A DNA stretch of 64,000 bases from Anaerolineae bacterium (GCA_022821805.1 JAJECX010000003.1:186001-250000), one strand, 5' to 3'. Counted from the stretch's first letter, positions 19,308-30,124 are shown. Made by a program: numbers and translations. The notes: generated from the letters alone by a model not told the origin.

Positions 19308-20081
19308 CTAAACCTGGCGGAAGGTCCGCGTTGCGCTGTCTTTTATGCCCTGCCGATGGTCTTCGGCGTATACGAGATCTGTGTGACCGATTCGGATCAC
19401 ATCGCCGTCTTGCATTTGGTGTTCGCTAACGGCGGTGTTATTCACAATCGTGCCGCCACGGCTGTTCAAATCGTAGAGGGTATAGTTGCCGAGGCGCCTG
19501 CGAAGCTGTGCGTGATAGCGCGAAACGAAGGAATCACTGATGACAACATCGTTACTGCTCTCGCGACCGATAGTGATCACGGACTTGACTAGCGGCACGG
19601 CGCCAAGACTGTCACTGTGGAGGCGGGGCTTTTTCTCCGGCTGCCGCTTATCCTCGACGGCTGAGACTGCCGCCATCTTTACGGTTTCGGCAGTCAATGT
19701 CGCGCTATGCGCGGCGATGACCCGCGCTTGATGCGGCGCCAAGGCAAAATCGGCCAGGATAGAGACCTTGGGCGTGGCGAAAAGCTGATAGCCCGATTCC
19801 CTGCTGAGCTCGGAAATGAGCGCGGCCAGGCGCGCCGGGAAATCCGGAATCTGCGCCATAAACTGCTTGACGCTTTCGGAATGTAAGAAGACTTCGTACG
19901 AATCCGGGGCGATCGGCTGATCGCCGCTCATGCCTGAATAGCGCGCCCTATCTTCCATCGCGCGGAACAACAATACGGCGATATCCGGCGCGTCGGTCGA
20001 ACGAGGAAAGAGTCTTGTAAAGGCGCCTTCAATCAAGTCCTGCAGTTGACGTTCCAGCTTGTCAATTGGCTTCGCATTCAT
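19308..20081 (-). CDS. fhaA: FhaA-like protein: DUF3662 plus FHA domain
   Basis: A 257-residue protein beginning KPIDKLERQLQDLIEGAFTR, the hallmark of the DUF3662 domain (about 1-125) of FhaA. A polar linker precedes a C-terminal FHA domain (about 168-250) with ITIGRESSNDVVISDSFVSR, YHAQL and LNSRGGTIVNN. In mycobacteria FhaA binds the phosphorylated pseudokinase region of MviN and regulates peptidoglycan precursor flipping; a similar role here is inference from family and from the downstream rodA and PBP-like genes. It is the first gene of the cluster; about 135 bases with no other gene separate it from the PPIase gene. Confidence 0.87.
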   Translation of the reverse strand: MNAKPIDKLERQLQDLIEGAFTRLFPRSTDAPDIAVLLFRAMEDRARYSGMSGDQPIAPDSYEVFLHSESVKQFMAQIPDFPARLAALISELSRESGYQLFATPKVSILADFALAPHQARVIAAHSATLTAETVKMAAVSAVEDKRQPEKKPRLHSDSLGAVPLVKSVITIGRESSNDVVISDSFVSRYHAQLRRRLGNYTLYDLNSRGGTIVNNTAVSEHQMQDGDVIRIGHTDLVYAEDHRQGIKDSATRTFRQV

Positions 20082-20216
20082 GACTGCATTATAGACGAGA
20101 CGTCAATTGCGGCAAACGGAAAAGGATGACGCTTGCATTGGAAAAAGCGCGGAAAGGCGAAGCCTGCGGGCTCTCGCTTCTGAGTTTTCTCGAATCAAAA
20201 GGCGTATGGCAAGCGA

Positions 20217-21548
20217 TCAGCCGCGCGGGACGAAATCGATCCAGGAATCAAAAACCTCGAAGTTCTCGCTGTTGTTTTCGCGCAGCGATTCTCTCAACTG
20301 CTCAAGTTCTTGCAGCTTGGCGCGATCGCGCTGAAGTTCCACTTCGCTGCCGGCGCGTTCTTCCTTGCTGCGCACCTGCAATATGTGAAAGCCAAACTCG
20401 CTCTTGACCGGTCCGACGAGCGCGCCAATTTCGGCGCCTTCAATCGCCAGGCGGAACTCGCGCACGAAATTTCCGACGAATCCTAAGCCCAATTCGCCGC
20501 CGCGATTTCCACTGCCGGGATCGGTCGAGATGGCGCGCGCCAAGGCGGCGAATGACTCGCCTTGTTGCAAGGCTTCCAGCGCTTGTTGCGCGGTCTCCTC
20601 ATCGTCGACCAAGATATGCCGCAGGTCGGCATAGAGCAGGCTGCCGTCGTCGGGTATGAGGTCTTCCGCCAACAGGGATTCCAGCGCGTTACGCTCGAAG
20701 AAGGCGTCCACCGTCTCACTGGCAACGCCGACTCGATCCAAATATGCGCGAAAGTCACCCTCGTTCTGCTCGAAATTGTCGCGTACTTCTTCGGCGCTGA
20801 GCGTCGGCTCGACGACCGTCGGCTGCGGCGTAACCGTCGGTTCGGCGGTCGCTTCCGCTTCGACCGCTGCGGGATCGCTTGTGCTGGTCGGCTCGGGCGT
20901 GTTGCTTGGCGTCGGCGAGACGAATGGCGTCGGCGTGATGGTCGGCTCAAGCGTCGCCGTCGGCTCTACGCCGATCAGCGCGACCTGCGTAGGATCAAAG
21001 CCGAAGAACTCTTCCACTGCTTGGCGCAGGGCAAGGTCGTCGACAGCGATATTGCGCGCGGACGCTTCCATCGCAAGCAACCGGTCGTCAACCATATCAT
21101 TGATCACACGCAGCCCAAGCTGGTCGGGCACGTTCACTTCACTGATCCAGGTTTTGTAGGGTTCCTGCTGCGCCAATTGCTGCAGATCGAATCCGGAAGA
21201 CTGAAGCTGATTTATCTGTAGCAGCAGTCGATTGCGCTCAAGCTGATACTGTTGGCGGAAATCGCGGACCGTGATATTTGTTCCATTTACGACGGCGACC
21301 GCCTGATTGGGGATGATGAGCTGTTCAATGGCGAAGGTGAACGCTATGAGCAGAACCAAAACGACGGCAGCGGCGATGACGCCGCGGATCACCCATTTCT
21401 GCAGTCGTTCTTCTCTTTCGGCACGGCTGACGTAAGACGAATCTGGCCCGCCTTCCTGGATGTTCTCGCCCCTTTGAGTGGCTTCCGCCGCCTTTGTTCT
21501 GCGCCGCCTTCGTTTCGGCGCGCCCGTCGTTTGAGCCTTCTTCGACAT
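20217..21548 (-). CDS. Membrane-anchored parvulin-type peptidyl-prolyl isomerase (SurA/PrsA-like)
   Basis: An extracytoplasmic foldase of 443 residues. It has a basic cytoplasmic start (KRRRRRTK at 13-20), one membrane segment about 52-76, a SurA N-like helical region, then a Pro/Thr/Ser-rich low-complexity stretch about 200-245 (TPTPFVSPTPSNTPEPTSTS) interrupting the chaperone region. The parvulin domain follows, about 305-400: ADLRHILVDDEETAQQ, GGELGLGFVG and GPVKSEFGFHILQV. Such Pro/Thr linkers are common in exported Chloroflexota proteins. The ATG at 21548 has GAGGAG about 12 bases upstream. Confidence 0.87.
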   Translation of the reverse strand: MSKKAQTTGAPKRRRRRTKAAEATQRGENIQEGGPDSSYVSRAEREERLQKWVIRGVIAAAVVLVLLIAFTFAIEQLIIPNQAVAVVNGTNITVRDFRQQYQLERNRLLLQINQLQSSGFDLQQLAQQEPYKTWISEVNVPDQLGLRVINDMVDDRLLAMEASARNIAVDDLALRQAVEEFFGFDPTQVALIGVEPTATLEPTITPTPFVSPTPSNTPEPTSTSDPAAVEAEATAEPTVTPQPTVVEPTLSAEEVRDNFEQNEGDFRAYLDRVGVASETVDAFFERNALESLLAEDLIPDDGSLLYADLRHILVDDEETAQQALEALQQGESFAALARAISTDPGSGNRGGELGLGFVGNFVREFRLAIEGAEIGALVGPVKSEFGFHILQVRSKEERAGSEVELQRDRAKLQELEQLRESLRENNSENFEVFDSWIDFVPRG

Positions 21549-21643
21549 GAATCGCTAAACTCCTCAGATGGTTTACATGTGGCGCCGCATGCCTGTTATG
21601 CAGCCGCGCGCCAAGCTATCCAGCGGCATCGGCTATTGCGCCT

Positions 21644-21955
21644 CTAGTCGGCGACGACATAAGGCAGCAAAGCTAGGTGGCGGGCGCGCTTGATTTCACG
21701 AGCCAGTTCACGCTGGCAGCGCGAGCAGTTGCCAGTTTGCCGCCGAGGCTTGATCTTGCCGCTCTCGTTGACATAGCGGGACAGCATGTCCAAATCTTTG
21801 TAGTCGAAGCATCTGCCTTTTGGGCAATAAGTGGTTTTGCCACGCCGCCGCCGCCCGCGTCTCCTTCTGTGGGGACCGCCGCGCCGACTGGCTTCGCGCT
21901 GCTGTGGTGGTCTGGATTGACGCCCTGTTTTTCTTGGTTCCGGGTTTTCGCTCAT
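21644..21955 (-). CDS. rpsR: 30S ribosomal protein bS18
   Basis: Small-subunit protein that packs against bS6. The conserved core reads [20 protein letters not shown] and [20 protein letters not shown]. It is the cysteine-rich form, with CPKGRC and CSRC that probably bind zinc, and it has a long arginine-rich N-terminal extension ([10 protein letters not shown]), giving 103 residues instead of about 75. GGAGAAT lies 9 bases before the ATG at 21955. The usual ssb gene between rpsF and rpsR is missing here. Confidence 0.95.
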   Translation of the reverse strand: MSENPEPRKTGRQSRPPQQREASRRGGPHRRRRGRRRRGKTTYCPKGRCFDYKDLDMLSRYVNESGKIKPRRQTGNCSRCQRELAREIKRARHLALLPYVVAD

Positions 21956-22042
21956 GTGTCAGATTCTCCATTGCTTACAAATTAACTTGCGGGTACTGCG
22001 CTGGACGCGCAGCCAGTTCTTGACTTAGATTGGCGAGCTAGC

Positions 22043-22357
22043 CTAGGCAGGCTGCTTTACTTCGCCTTCGTCTCGCACGAGAAGATAGCGCAGCACCGGA
22101 TCAAATAGCTTGAGTTCGGTCTCCAGCTCGTCGATGTGGTCAGGCTGAATGGTGGCTCGAATCAATACGTAGTGTCCCTCTCGCTGCCCGCCAATTTGAT
22201 AAGCGAGCCGCCGCCGGCCGAAAATCTTGCGGTCGACGCTCTTAACCACGCCATTGTCACCCAATTCAATATAGCCGATGACCTGATCAATGGCTTGATT
22301 AACTTCTTCGTCTGAGGGCAGCATGCGCACAATGAAGGTGAGTTCGTAGTCTCTCAT
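22043..22357 (-). CDS. rpsF: 30S ribosomal protein bS6
   Basis: Small-subunit protein of 104 residues beginning RDYELTFIVRMLPSDEEVNQ and containing the family core NGVVKSVDRKIFGRRRLAYQ and EGHYVLIRATIQPDHIDELE. The start is the ATG at 22357, which has AGGAAAGGA just upstream; an open frame extends 21 codons further back but is not family-like. rpsR follows 87 bases downstream, with no ssb gene between them. Confidence 0.95.
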   Translation of the reverse strand: MRDYELTFIVRMLPSDEEVNQAIDQVIGYIELGDNGVVKSVDRKIFGRRRLAYQIGGQREGHYVLIRATIQPDHIDELETELKLFDPVLRYLLVRDEGEVKQPA

Positions 22358-22458
22358 GGTGTTCCTTTCCTCGGATAGTAGCCTCGCGTATGGAGAATTG
22401 GCGAAGCGGAAAGCTGTCATTCAGTTGTTGACGCGCCATGCTAATGCAAGCATCGGTC

Positions 22459-23931
22459 TTATGCAATAGCGCCTTTGGCCGATGTCGCGCGGGAATCTTC
22501 CAAAGCCAACTTTGAACTGGCGACGCAAAGCGCGACGAGCAGCCAGAACCAGGTGATGGATGATTGGAAATCAAGGCGAAAAAAATATAGATCGGCGATG
22601 GCGTTGACCAAGCCCGTGAATAGCGCCGCGTGAAGACCAAGATGAATCGCCGCGATTTTGGGATTATCTTTTGCGGCATGCCAAGCGCGACGACCATATA
22701 GAAATACGCCAGCCATCGCAAGCAGGAATACAACTACTCCGGTCAAGCCGATCTGATTTGCCATCATCAAGTACATATTGGCGACATTGGCGTAGATGTC
22801 AATCTCGGGCGCGCCAGTGAATCCCACTCCAAACAGGGGATAGCGGCCAATTACCTCCAGCGCGTCAGTCCATTCGCCGATGCGCATCTGCGTCGCCAGG
22901 TCGGCGCCTTGAAAGGCTTGAACCAGCCTTTCGATATAGGCTTGCGTCTGCGGCAAGAGCAGAAAGAGGAGCCCGCCGATGAGAAGCGCCGGGAGCAGGC
23001 GGCGGTAGCGCAACAGCGCTATAGCAAGCAGGCCCGCGCCCAGAGCGAGGAATGAAGCGCGCGAAAAGGTCAACAGCAGGGCGAGGCCGACTAGGGCAAA
23101 AGCGCTAAGCGTCAGCCAGCGCCAGGGCAGGACGGGTCGTTTGGCGATGACTTGCGGCACGATTACGATTGCCGCTGTCGCCAGGATGCCCCCCAAAGCA
23201 TTGGGGTCGACCCAGGTGCCGATCGCTCGTTCCGCCAAAGCAGGATTGGCTTCGATATAGCGAATGACGCCGCCGGCGGGATAACCGATGCGCGACAAGC
23301 GAATGAGGAGCGCTTCCGCCAATGTATCGGGCGCGATGTATAGCGCGACCGCCAGCAGCGCCTGCGCGCCAATCGCCAGAATGATGACCAAGACGAGACG
23401 CCGCAGCATCTTTCGATTGCGCAAAAGATCGGTCAGGACGAAGACCAGGCCGATGCTCAATAGCGTTTCGGCGAATTGACGAATCACCGCGGATGTTGGG
23501 CTGGCGTGACGCAAGCCGAGGGCAAAGGCAAATACGAGCCACATCACATATAGCGCGATCAAAGCGTGCGTTGGCGTCAAGCGGAGGCCGCCGCGGCGTC
23601 CGGTCATCCATTGGAAGAGGTACACCAGCAAGAACGCGCCCAAAGCCAGATCGAGCAGAGTGGGAGTGATGGCGATCTTCACCGGAAAGACGCCAAAGGG
23701 AAGCAGCAGCACAACGGCGATGATGCCGTAAAGGGCAATGTTGACATCGGTGATGACGTACAAGCCGGCGAGAAGACCGACAAAAGCGGCGATAGCCAGC
23801 CAGGGACCAAGCACGGCTATTGCGAGGCCGATACCGGCGCCGATTACGCCGATGACAAAACCGACCGCGAGCGCATAGTAGCGGCTGTCAAGCTGGCTAA
23901 TCCAGATCCGCAATCCGATGGACCTGCGCAT
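22459..23931 (-). CDS. O-antigen ligase/polymerase family membrane protein
   Basis: A 490-residue polytopic protein (10-12 predicted membrane segments) of the Wzy/WaaL superfamily, which polymerises or ligates undecaprenyl-linked glycans on the outer face of the membrane. The large extracytoplasmic loop and following helix contain the Wzy_C-like pattern RYPLFGVGFTGAPEIDIYAN and NQIGLTGVVVFLLAM. It starts 3 bases after the YfhO gene stop and is the last gene of the polysaccharide operon before rpsF. Polymerase versus ligase cannot be told from sequence. Confidence 0.83.
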   Translation of the reverse strand: MRRSIGLRIWISQLDSRYYALAVGFVIGVIGAGIGLAIAVLGPWLAIAAFVGLLAGLYVITDVNIALYGIIAVVLLLPFGVFPVKIAITPTLLDLALGAFLLVYLFQWMTGRRGGLRLTPTHALIALYVMWLVFAFALGLRHASPTSAVIRQFAETLLSIGLVFVLTDLLRNRKMLRRLVLVIILAIGAQALLAVALYIAPDTLAEALLIRLSRIGYPAGGVIRYIEANPALAERAIGTWVDPNALGGILATAAIVIVPQVIAKRPVLPWRWLTLSAFALVGLALLLTFSRASFLALGAGLLAIALLRYRRLLPALLIGGLLFLLLPQTQAYIERLVQAFQGADLATQMRIGEWTDALEVIGRYPLFGVGFTGAPEIDIYANVANMYLMMANQIGLTGVVVFLLAMAGVFLYGRRAWHAAKDNPKIAAIHLGLHAALFTGLVNAIADLYFFRLDFQSSITWFWLLVALCVASSKLALEDSRATSAKGAIA

Positions 23932-23934
23932 CGC

Positions 23935-26169
23935 TTATCGCCGCCAAATCTTCAATATGGCGAAGAGCGCCAAACCGATCCAGGTTGCCAGGCTGACCAA
24001 TGCGCCGATTGCGTAAGTTCGTGGCGCGAAAACGAGGGCGAGCCTGTGTTGACCAGCGGGGATTTCCACGACGGACAGCCCGGCATAGGCGCGGATGATC
24101 TCGCTGGGCTTGCCGTTCAATTGCGCTTCCCATCCCGGATAATGTGGCAACGACAGGGAGAGAATCGCGTTCGCCGGCGAATCAATTGCGAGCGTGATTT
24201 CTTCCGGCGCAAATGAAGTTACGCTAGCGCTTCCGTCGCTCGCAGCGCCGGGCAGGTCAAGTTTCGGCGGCTGATGGATCACAATTTTCTCGCGCTCATG
24301 GTAGCGGGTGTCGCCCATTAGCTCCAAAGCCCATTGGTCACTGTCGACTACATCCGCTATGTAATACAAGCGCGCGAATGGGCGAGGATCTTCGAGACGG
24401 TGCAACCATACCGTTCCAAGTGGATCATCGCCAATTGCGATGACCTGCGAGGGCACAGTCAGCCTGTCCTTGCCGCTAAAGACGTATTTGACCGCGAAGA
24501 GCTCCCAGGCAAGCGGATTGTCAGTATAGTCAGCGTACACCAGCATCTCGGGACCATGAAGCCAGAGCGGACTGATGCCGCGCATGTCCATCAGCCCATA
24601 GAGGCTGCCGTAGTTATCGCGCAAGCCGCGGAAGCCATCGACGCGAAAAGGCTGTCCTTCGTCGTCATCAAGCACCGCCTGAACTAACGCTGGCGGCGAC
24701 AGGGACAGCTGTTCGCTGAATGGAATAGAATCGTAGTTGGCGGGATGATCGATATTCGTTGAGAACAGCTCGAAAGCGATCACCGCGATCAATGCGACTT
24801 GAGGGGCAAGCCGTCGATGCTCGCGCATGAAAAAGCGCAAGACGACATAAACTGCAGCGGCGACCACCGCGCTCCTCGTCGCTATCTCGAAAAGGTCTTG
24901 CCAGGCGCTTTGGTCAGCGCTCCAAGCTAGAAACAGGCCGAAGGCGATAATTGACAGAATGGCTGAGAGGCGAAGCCAATAGCCGAGCGCCTGTTTTTGG
25001 CGCCCGTGATTCGACCAAGTTTCGATTGCGCTGATGCCGAGCGCGGCCAAGATCGCCAGACTGTTGGCGACGAGCATGGCGGCGCGTTCCTGCCCGCGGA
25101 AAAAGCGCAAGCCGGGGATCAAGTTGTAGCTGGCATAGTAGAAGCCGCTGTTCGCGCCCAGGCTGTGCAGCAAGGCGACGAGCGCCACGAGAAGCCAGAA
25201 GCGGCTTTCCGGCGCGCGGCCAACGAGCGCGATGGCCACGAAGAACAGCGCCGGCAGGCCGACGAACAGCGGCGACCATTGGCTAACGGAACCGGGAAAG
25301 ACGAACTGGGCGATGTCGCGGAAGGGAAATCCGTTTCCTTTGGCGGCGAAACCCAATCCTTCGCGCGTGGTCTGCGATAGATACTCGATGCCGGGGAAAA
25401 GGGTAACGGCAGTTGTGCCTATCGCAATCAGCCCCAATAGCGTTAGTGAACCGGCAAAAGCGCGCCAGCCCGCGCGCGCAGCGTAAGAGCGATACGCCAG
25501 ATAGGCTGCCACAAGGTAGGATGCGAACCAACTTGTTTGCGGGTGACCGGCCAGCCAGGACAAACCCAACGCGAAGCCGGCCAGCGCGATGAAGCGCGGC
25601 GCAAGTCTCCGCCTGCGTGTTCCCTCGAGGATGCCCAGAAGCGAGAGCGGGAGCCATGCTGCCGCCTCCAGCACCGCCAACTGCAGCGGCGGATAACCGG
25701 TCGTATAACCGCCGTAGCCGATGATCACCGCAGCCGTCAGCGCCGCCAGGTGACTCAAGTCACTGCGTAGCGTCAGACGTCGTACAAAAGCATACATGAG
25801 CAGAGTGTAGAGCAGCACGTGAGCGGTCATTTCCATTTGCAGCGAATTGTAGGTCCAGCCACTGCCCAGCGCGCTGAACGCGACTGTAATCCAGCGTGGG
25901 GGATAAAAGACGGCCGCCTGCGTGTCGGCTATGAAGGGGATCCCGCCATTGTTGAAAGGATTCCATAACGGGATCTCGCCTTGTGACAGTCGCGCGTATT
26001 GATAGGCGCCAAAAGCGAAGAATTGGCCCGAGAAGTCGCCTTTGACTAGCGATGCTTGATCGGCCGCGGTTGGAGTGAAGAGCCGCCAAAAAAAGACGAG
26101 CCAAAGAATGACGAGCGCGATGATGGCGCCGATATCTTTATGTTGAGCCAGACGATGCAGTCGCTTCAA
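23935..26169 (-). CDS. YfhO-family large membrane protein (probable lipid-linked sugar transferase)
   Basis: A 744-residue protein with about 12 membrane segments in the first 480 residues and an extracytoplasmic C-terminal domain closed by a final membrane helix (about 715-740). Early features are GEIPLWNPFNNGGIPFIAD and FYPPRWI, characteristic of YfhO proteins, which are GT-C-like and decorate cell-wall glycans (YfhO glycosylates lipoteichoic acid in Bacillus). Donor and acceptor are unknown here. The start is a TTG at 26169 with GGGGCGA upstream. It lies between the GT4 gene (12-base gap) and the polymerase gene. Confidence 0.8.
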   Translation of the reverse strand: MKRLHRLAQHKDIGAIIALVILWLVFFWRLFTPTAADQASLVKGDFSGQFFAFGAYQYARLSQGEIPLWNPFNNGGIPFIADTQAAVFYPPRWITVAFSALGSGWTYNSLQMEMTAHVLLYTLLMYAFVRRLTLRSDLSHLAALTAAVIIGYGGYTTGYPPLQLAVLEAAAWLPLSLLGILEGTRRRRLAPRFIALAGFALGLSWLAGHPQTSWFASYLVAAYLAYRSYAARAGWRAFAGSLTLLGLIAIGTTAVTLFPGIEYLSQTTREGLGFAAKGNGFPFRDIAQFVFPGSVSQWSPLFVGLPALFFVAIALVGRAPESRFWLLVALVALLHSLGANSGFYYASYNLIPGLRFFRGQERAAMLVANSLAILAALGISAIETWSNHGRQKQALGYWLRLSAILSIIAFGLFLAWSADQSAWQDLFEIATRSAVVAAAVYVVLRFFMREHRRLAPQVALIAVIAFELFSTNIDHPANYDSIPFSEQLSLSPPALVQAVLDDDEGQPFRVDGFRGLRDNYGSLYGLMDMRGISPLWLHGPEMLVYADYTDNPLAWELFAVKYVFSGKDRLTVPSQVIAIGDDPLGTVWLHRLEDPRPFARLYYIADVVDSDQWALELMGDTRYHEREKIVIHQPPKLDLPGAASDGSASVTSFAPEEITLAIDSPANAILSLSLPHYPGWEAQLNGKPSEIIRAYAGLSVVEIPAGQHRLALVFAPRTYAIGALVSLATWIGLALFAILKIWRR

Positions 26170-26181
26170 CGGTTCGCCCCA

Positions 26182-27306
26182 TCAAATGAAAGTCTGGCAG
26201 AAAGCGACTGTATTACGCGCGATTTGATCCCAGTCAAAATGCGCGCTCAGCGCAGCGGCGCCCGTCCGCAGCCGATCCAATTGCGCGTCGTCGCGCATCA
26301 ATTCCAAGATCGCCTTTTCCAGCGCGGCAGCTGATTGAGGCGGGGCCAGCCACATGTTTTCCCCGTGGACAAAAGTGTCAATTGGCGCGCTTGGTTCCGT
26401 CGTCAATATGGCGCAGCCGCAATGAATGGCTGCGATTAGGCTGCTGCGCCGATAGGAGGCGCCGTCGCTAAAAGGCAAGACCATCAGATCTACCGCGCCG
26501 AAGCAAGCGGCCACCTCGTTATCTGGCAAGTAACCAGTTATAAAGACCGCGCCGTTCAGACCATGATGCCCTATGCGGTCGTCAAGCGTCGCCAGATAGG
26601 CATCGTCTGCACTTGTATCGAGCGTGTTGCGGCGCCCGCCAATGAATACGAGCCGCAGATCATGCCCGGCCGCGCGCAGGCGAGCCATGGCTTCCAGCAA
26701 GTAGTCGATCCCTTTGATCGCCTTGACGAATCCGAAGTGGCCCAGGACAAAGGAATCGGCATCGCACTGCGCTTGCCAGCGCCGTTTCGCGGGCATGTCG
26801 TCGACGCGGTTCAAATGGGGGATGCTGCTCCCAATCGGAATAACGCGGCGATTGGGCAGCTCCTTCAGCCGCAGATCATCCTCTTGATTCGTCGTTATGA
26901 CGCCGGCCGATGAACGCGCGAGCCGCATGACAATCCAGTCACGGAGCGCGCCCGCCTTGGGAAAGAGATAGGGATGACGCAAATCATGAAAGGTGGTGAT
27001 AAGGGGAACGCCGACCACGTTGGGCAAAAAGTGAATAAAGGGCGACATGTCATAAGCAGCCGTCTGATACTGCAAGTTGACGATGGAAATACCATGACGC
27101 TTTACCCATTGCCGTATTGCTGTCAGGCAGAAGGGTCCCCAGCCATTAATGGTGTCGATGTCCAGACCTGCGAAGGACGATCCTCTTCGGCTCAAGATCT
27201 GGACTTCGCTCCCATGTTCGCGGATGCGTTCCGCCAAGCCTCGTGTAAAGTCGCCGACGCCGCCTGGCATCGGGGGAAACTCGCCGGTGATCAATCCAAT
27301 CTTCAC
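26182..27306 (-). CDS. Glycosyltransferase family 4
   Basis: A 374-residue retaining GT-B enzyme. The N-terminal domain begins KIGLITGEFPPMPGGVGDFT, the usual GT4 glycine-rich loop. The C-terminal domain has FVLGHFGFVKAIKGIDYLLE and later FSDGASYRRSSLIAAIHCGC, where the normal ExxxxxxxE motif is modified (GASYRRSSL). The gene overlaps the GT2 gene by four bases (ATGA), showing coupled translation. It probably adds a hexose or rhamnose to a lipid-linked glycan in the cytosol. Confidence 0.85.
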   Translation of the reverse strand: MKIGLITGEFPPMPGGVGDFTRGLAERIREHGSEVQILSRRGSSFAGLDIDTINGWGPFCLTAIRQWVKRHGISIVNLQYQTAAYDMSPFIHFLPNVVGVPLITTFHDLRHPYLFPKAGALRDWIVMRLARSSAGVITTNQEDDLRLKELPNRRVIPIGSSIPHLNRVDDMPAKRRWQAQCDADSFVLGHFGFVKAIKGIDYLLEAMARLRAAGHDLRLVFIGGRRNTLDTSADDAYLATLDDRIGHHGLNGAVFITGYLPDNEVAACFGAVDLMVLPFSDGASYRRSSLIAAIHCGCAILTTEPSAPIDTFVHGENMWLAPPQSAAALEKAILELMRDDAQLDRLRTGAAALSAHFDWDQIARNTVAFCQTFI

Positions 27307-28283
27307 GGCTCAACTCTAAGACCATTGCGAAGCACCTGCCAGTACGTGCGGACGCGCTGCGCTCGGAGATCGCGTTTATGACCCAGCGCGCCCTTAGCGC
27401 TTTCCAGACAGAGTTGCCAACTGAACTGAAGCAGCAGTATGGCGCGAAGAATGAGGTAGCGTCCGTAACCGTGATGCTTGCGAAAATAACGCAGTTTACT
27501 GGACTGGAAGTGGATCTGCTTTAATGCGCCCGCTTGCTCGCTGCTTTTTCCGCCATGATGCGTGATATGGGCGCCGCCGTGATACGCGACTTGCCAAGCA
27601 GCGGACTTGGCGCGCCGGCAATAGTCGAGCTCTTCGGAATACATGGCGAAGCCCTCGTCAAGCCCGCCGATGTCCTCATAGACCTCGCGCCGCAGCATGA
27701 GCGCCGACCCCTGCACCCAATCGGCCTCGACGATTTCATCGTTCCCTGTGTCCAGCATGCGATAGTTTTGCTCCACGGAAGCGGGCGCCCAAGCGGAAAG
27801 CCAGGTGCTTTCAAAGATGCCTGTCAGCAGCGTGGGGAAACGGCGGCGCGTAGACTGATGGCTGCCGTCGCTGTTAAGCGTGTGTGGACCAAGGATGCCA
27901 ACGCGAGGGCGCCGGTTCATGTAGTCGAGCATGATTGCGAGCGCATCGGGACTGACTTCCGTATCCGGATTGAGCAACAGTAGGAAAGCGCCGCGCGCGC
28001 GCGCCAAGCCAATGTTGTTTCCACGCGTGAAGCCAACATTTTCTTGTTGAGGCAGCAACACAACCGTCGAGTGACGCTCGCGAACCAACTCGACGCTGCC
28101 ATCTTCGCTCGCCGAATCCACCACGATGATTTCTAGGCTGAATTCCTCGCAGAGACCGGGTCGGATCGCGCGCCGCGTTTGCTGCAAGCTGGCCAGGCAT
28201 TTGTCCAGCAACTCGCGTACATTCCAACTGACGATGATGATGGAGAGGTCAACCAAATTGCCATCCCCGTAGCTTGCTAACAT
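27303..28283 (-). CDS. Glycosyltransferase family 2 (rhamnosyltransferase-like)
   Basis: A 326-residue inverting GT-A enzyme of the WbbL/COG1216 type. It shows LSIIIVSWNVRELLDKCLAS, the metal-binding DxD region LLLNPDTEVSPDALAIM, and the acceptor-side WVQGSALMLRREVYEDIGGL followed by FAMYSEELDYCRR. Genes for GDP-4-keto-6-deoxymannose formation and reduction lie upstream in the same operon, so GDP-rhamnose is a plausible donor; this is inference. A C-terminal membrane-associating helix is likely around RYLILRAILLLQFSW. Confidence 0.87.
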   Translation of the reverse strand: MLASYGDGNLVDLSIIIVSWNVRELLDKCLASLQQTRRAIRPGLCEEFSLEIIVVDSASEDGSVELVRERHSTVVLLPQQENVGFTRGNNIGLARARGAFLLLLNPDTEVSPDALAIMLDYMNRRPRVGILGPHTLNSDGSHQSTRRRFPTLLTGIFESTWLSAWAPASVEQNYRMLDTGNDEIVEADWVQGSALMLRREVYEDIGGLDEGFAMYSEELDYCRRAKSAAWQVAYHGGAHITHHGGKSSEQAGALKQIHFQSSKLRYFRKHHGYGRYLILRAILLLQFSWQLCLESAKGALGHKRDLRAQRVRTYWQVLRNGLRVEP

Positions 28284-28337
28284 CAGTCAGTTTAACAGTG
28301 TTTTGCCACATTCGAGAACAGAAGTCGCTGAAATTGA

Positions 28338-29131
28338 TCAACATGCTGGCAAGGCGAATAGCCTTTCGGCGTTGCATGTCGTCCGCCGCGCCATTTCATC
28401 CGGGGTCACACAATGCAATTCAGCCAGCTTCTGGTTGATATACTGGAGGTAAGCCGGTTCGTTGCGTTTGCCGCGGCGCTGTTGGGGCGCAAGAAAGGGT
28501 CCATCGGTCTCGACAAGGATGCGATTGATTGGCGTACGGCGGGCAATGTCGCGAAGCTCATCCGCCTTCTTGTAGGTTACCGGTCCAGTGAATCCGAGGT
28601 AAAAGCCCAGCGCAAGCGCGCGTTCGGCAATTTCGCCGGATGCGGAAAAAGAATGCAATACGCCAAGGCGCCCGTGCAGGCTCGCTGGCGCGCCAGGCGC
28701 CCAGTTTTCCAGCATCGTCATGAGATCGCTACTCGCCTCGCGGTTATGGATAATCACGGGCAGCTCGAGCTCGGAAGCCAGCGCGAGTTGTGATTCAAAG
28801 GCGCGCCATTGCCTTGGTTTTGGGCTCTTGTCCCAGTAGTAGTCGAGGCCAGTCTCGCCGATCGCCACCACTTTGGCGTTGCTGGCAAGCTTGCGCAAGC
28901 GCTCAAGAGTCGAATCGGCGAAATCGGCGCTGCTATTGGGATGAACGCCAACAGAGGCGAAAATGTCTTGAAAAGAAGTGGTGAGCTCGAGCGCTTGCTG
29001 ACAGCCGACTAAATCGACCGCCGGAATGATAATGCGACTGACGCCGGCGGCGCGGGCGCGCTGCAGCGCCTGCGCGCGATCGGAATCGTAGCTGCGAAAG
29101 TTGAGATGGCAGTGGGTATCGACCAGCTCCA

Positions 29132-29132
<1 letters not shown>
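28338..29132 (-). CDS. tatD: TatD-family metal-dependent deoxyribonuclease
   Basis: A 264-residue TIM-barrel hydrolase with the metal ligands in VDTHCHLNFRSYD, VAIGETGLDYYWDKSP, VIIHNREA and ETDGPFLAPQQRRGKRNEPA, all typical of TatD/YcfH proteins. These act as 3'-5' exonucleases or D-aminoacyl-tRNA deacylases. Its ATG overlaps the gmd stop by one base (TGATG), so it is part of the polysaccharide operon even though it has no obvious role there. Confidence 0.92.
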
Positions 29133-30124
<992 letters not shown>

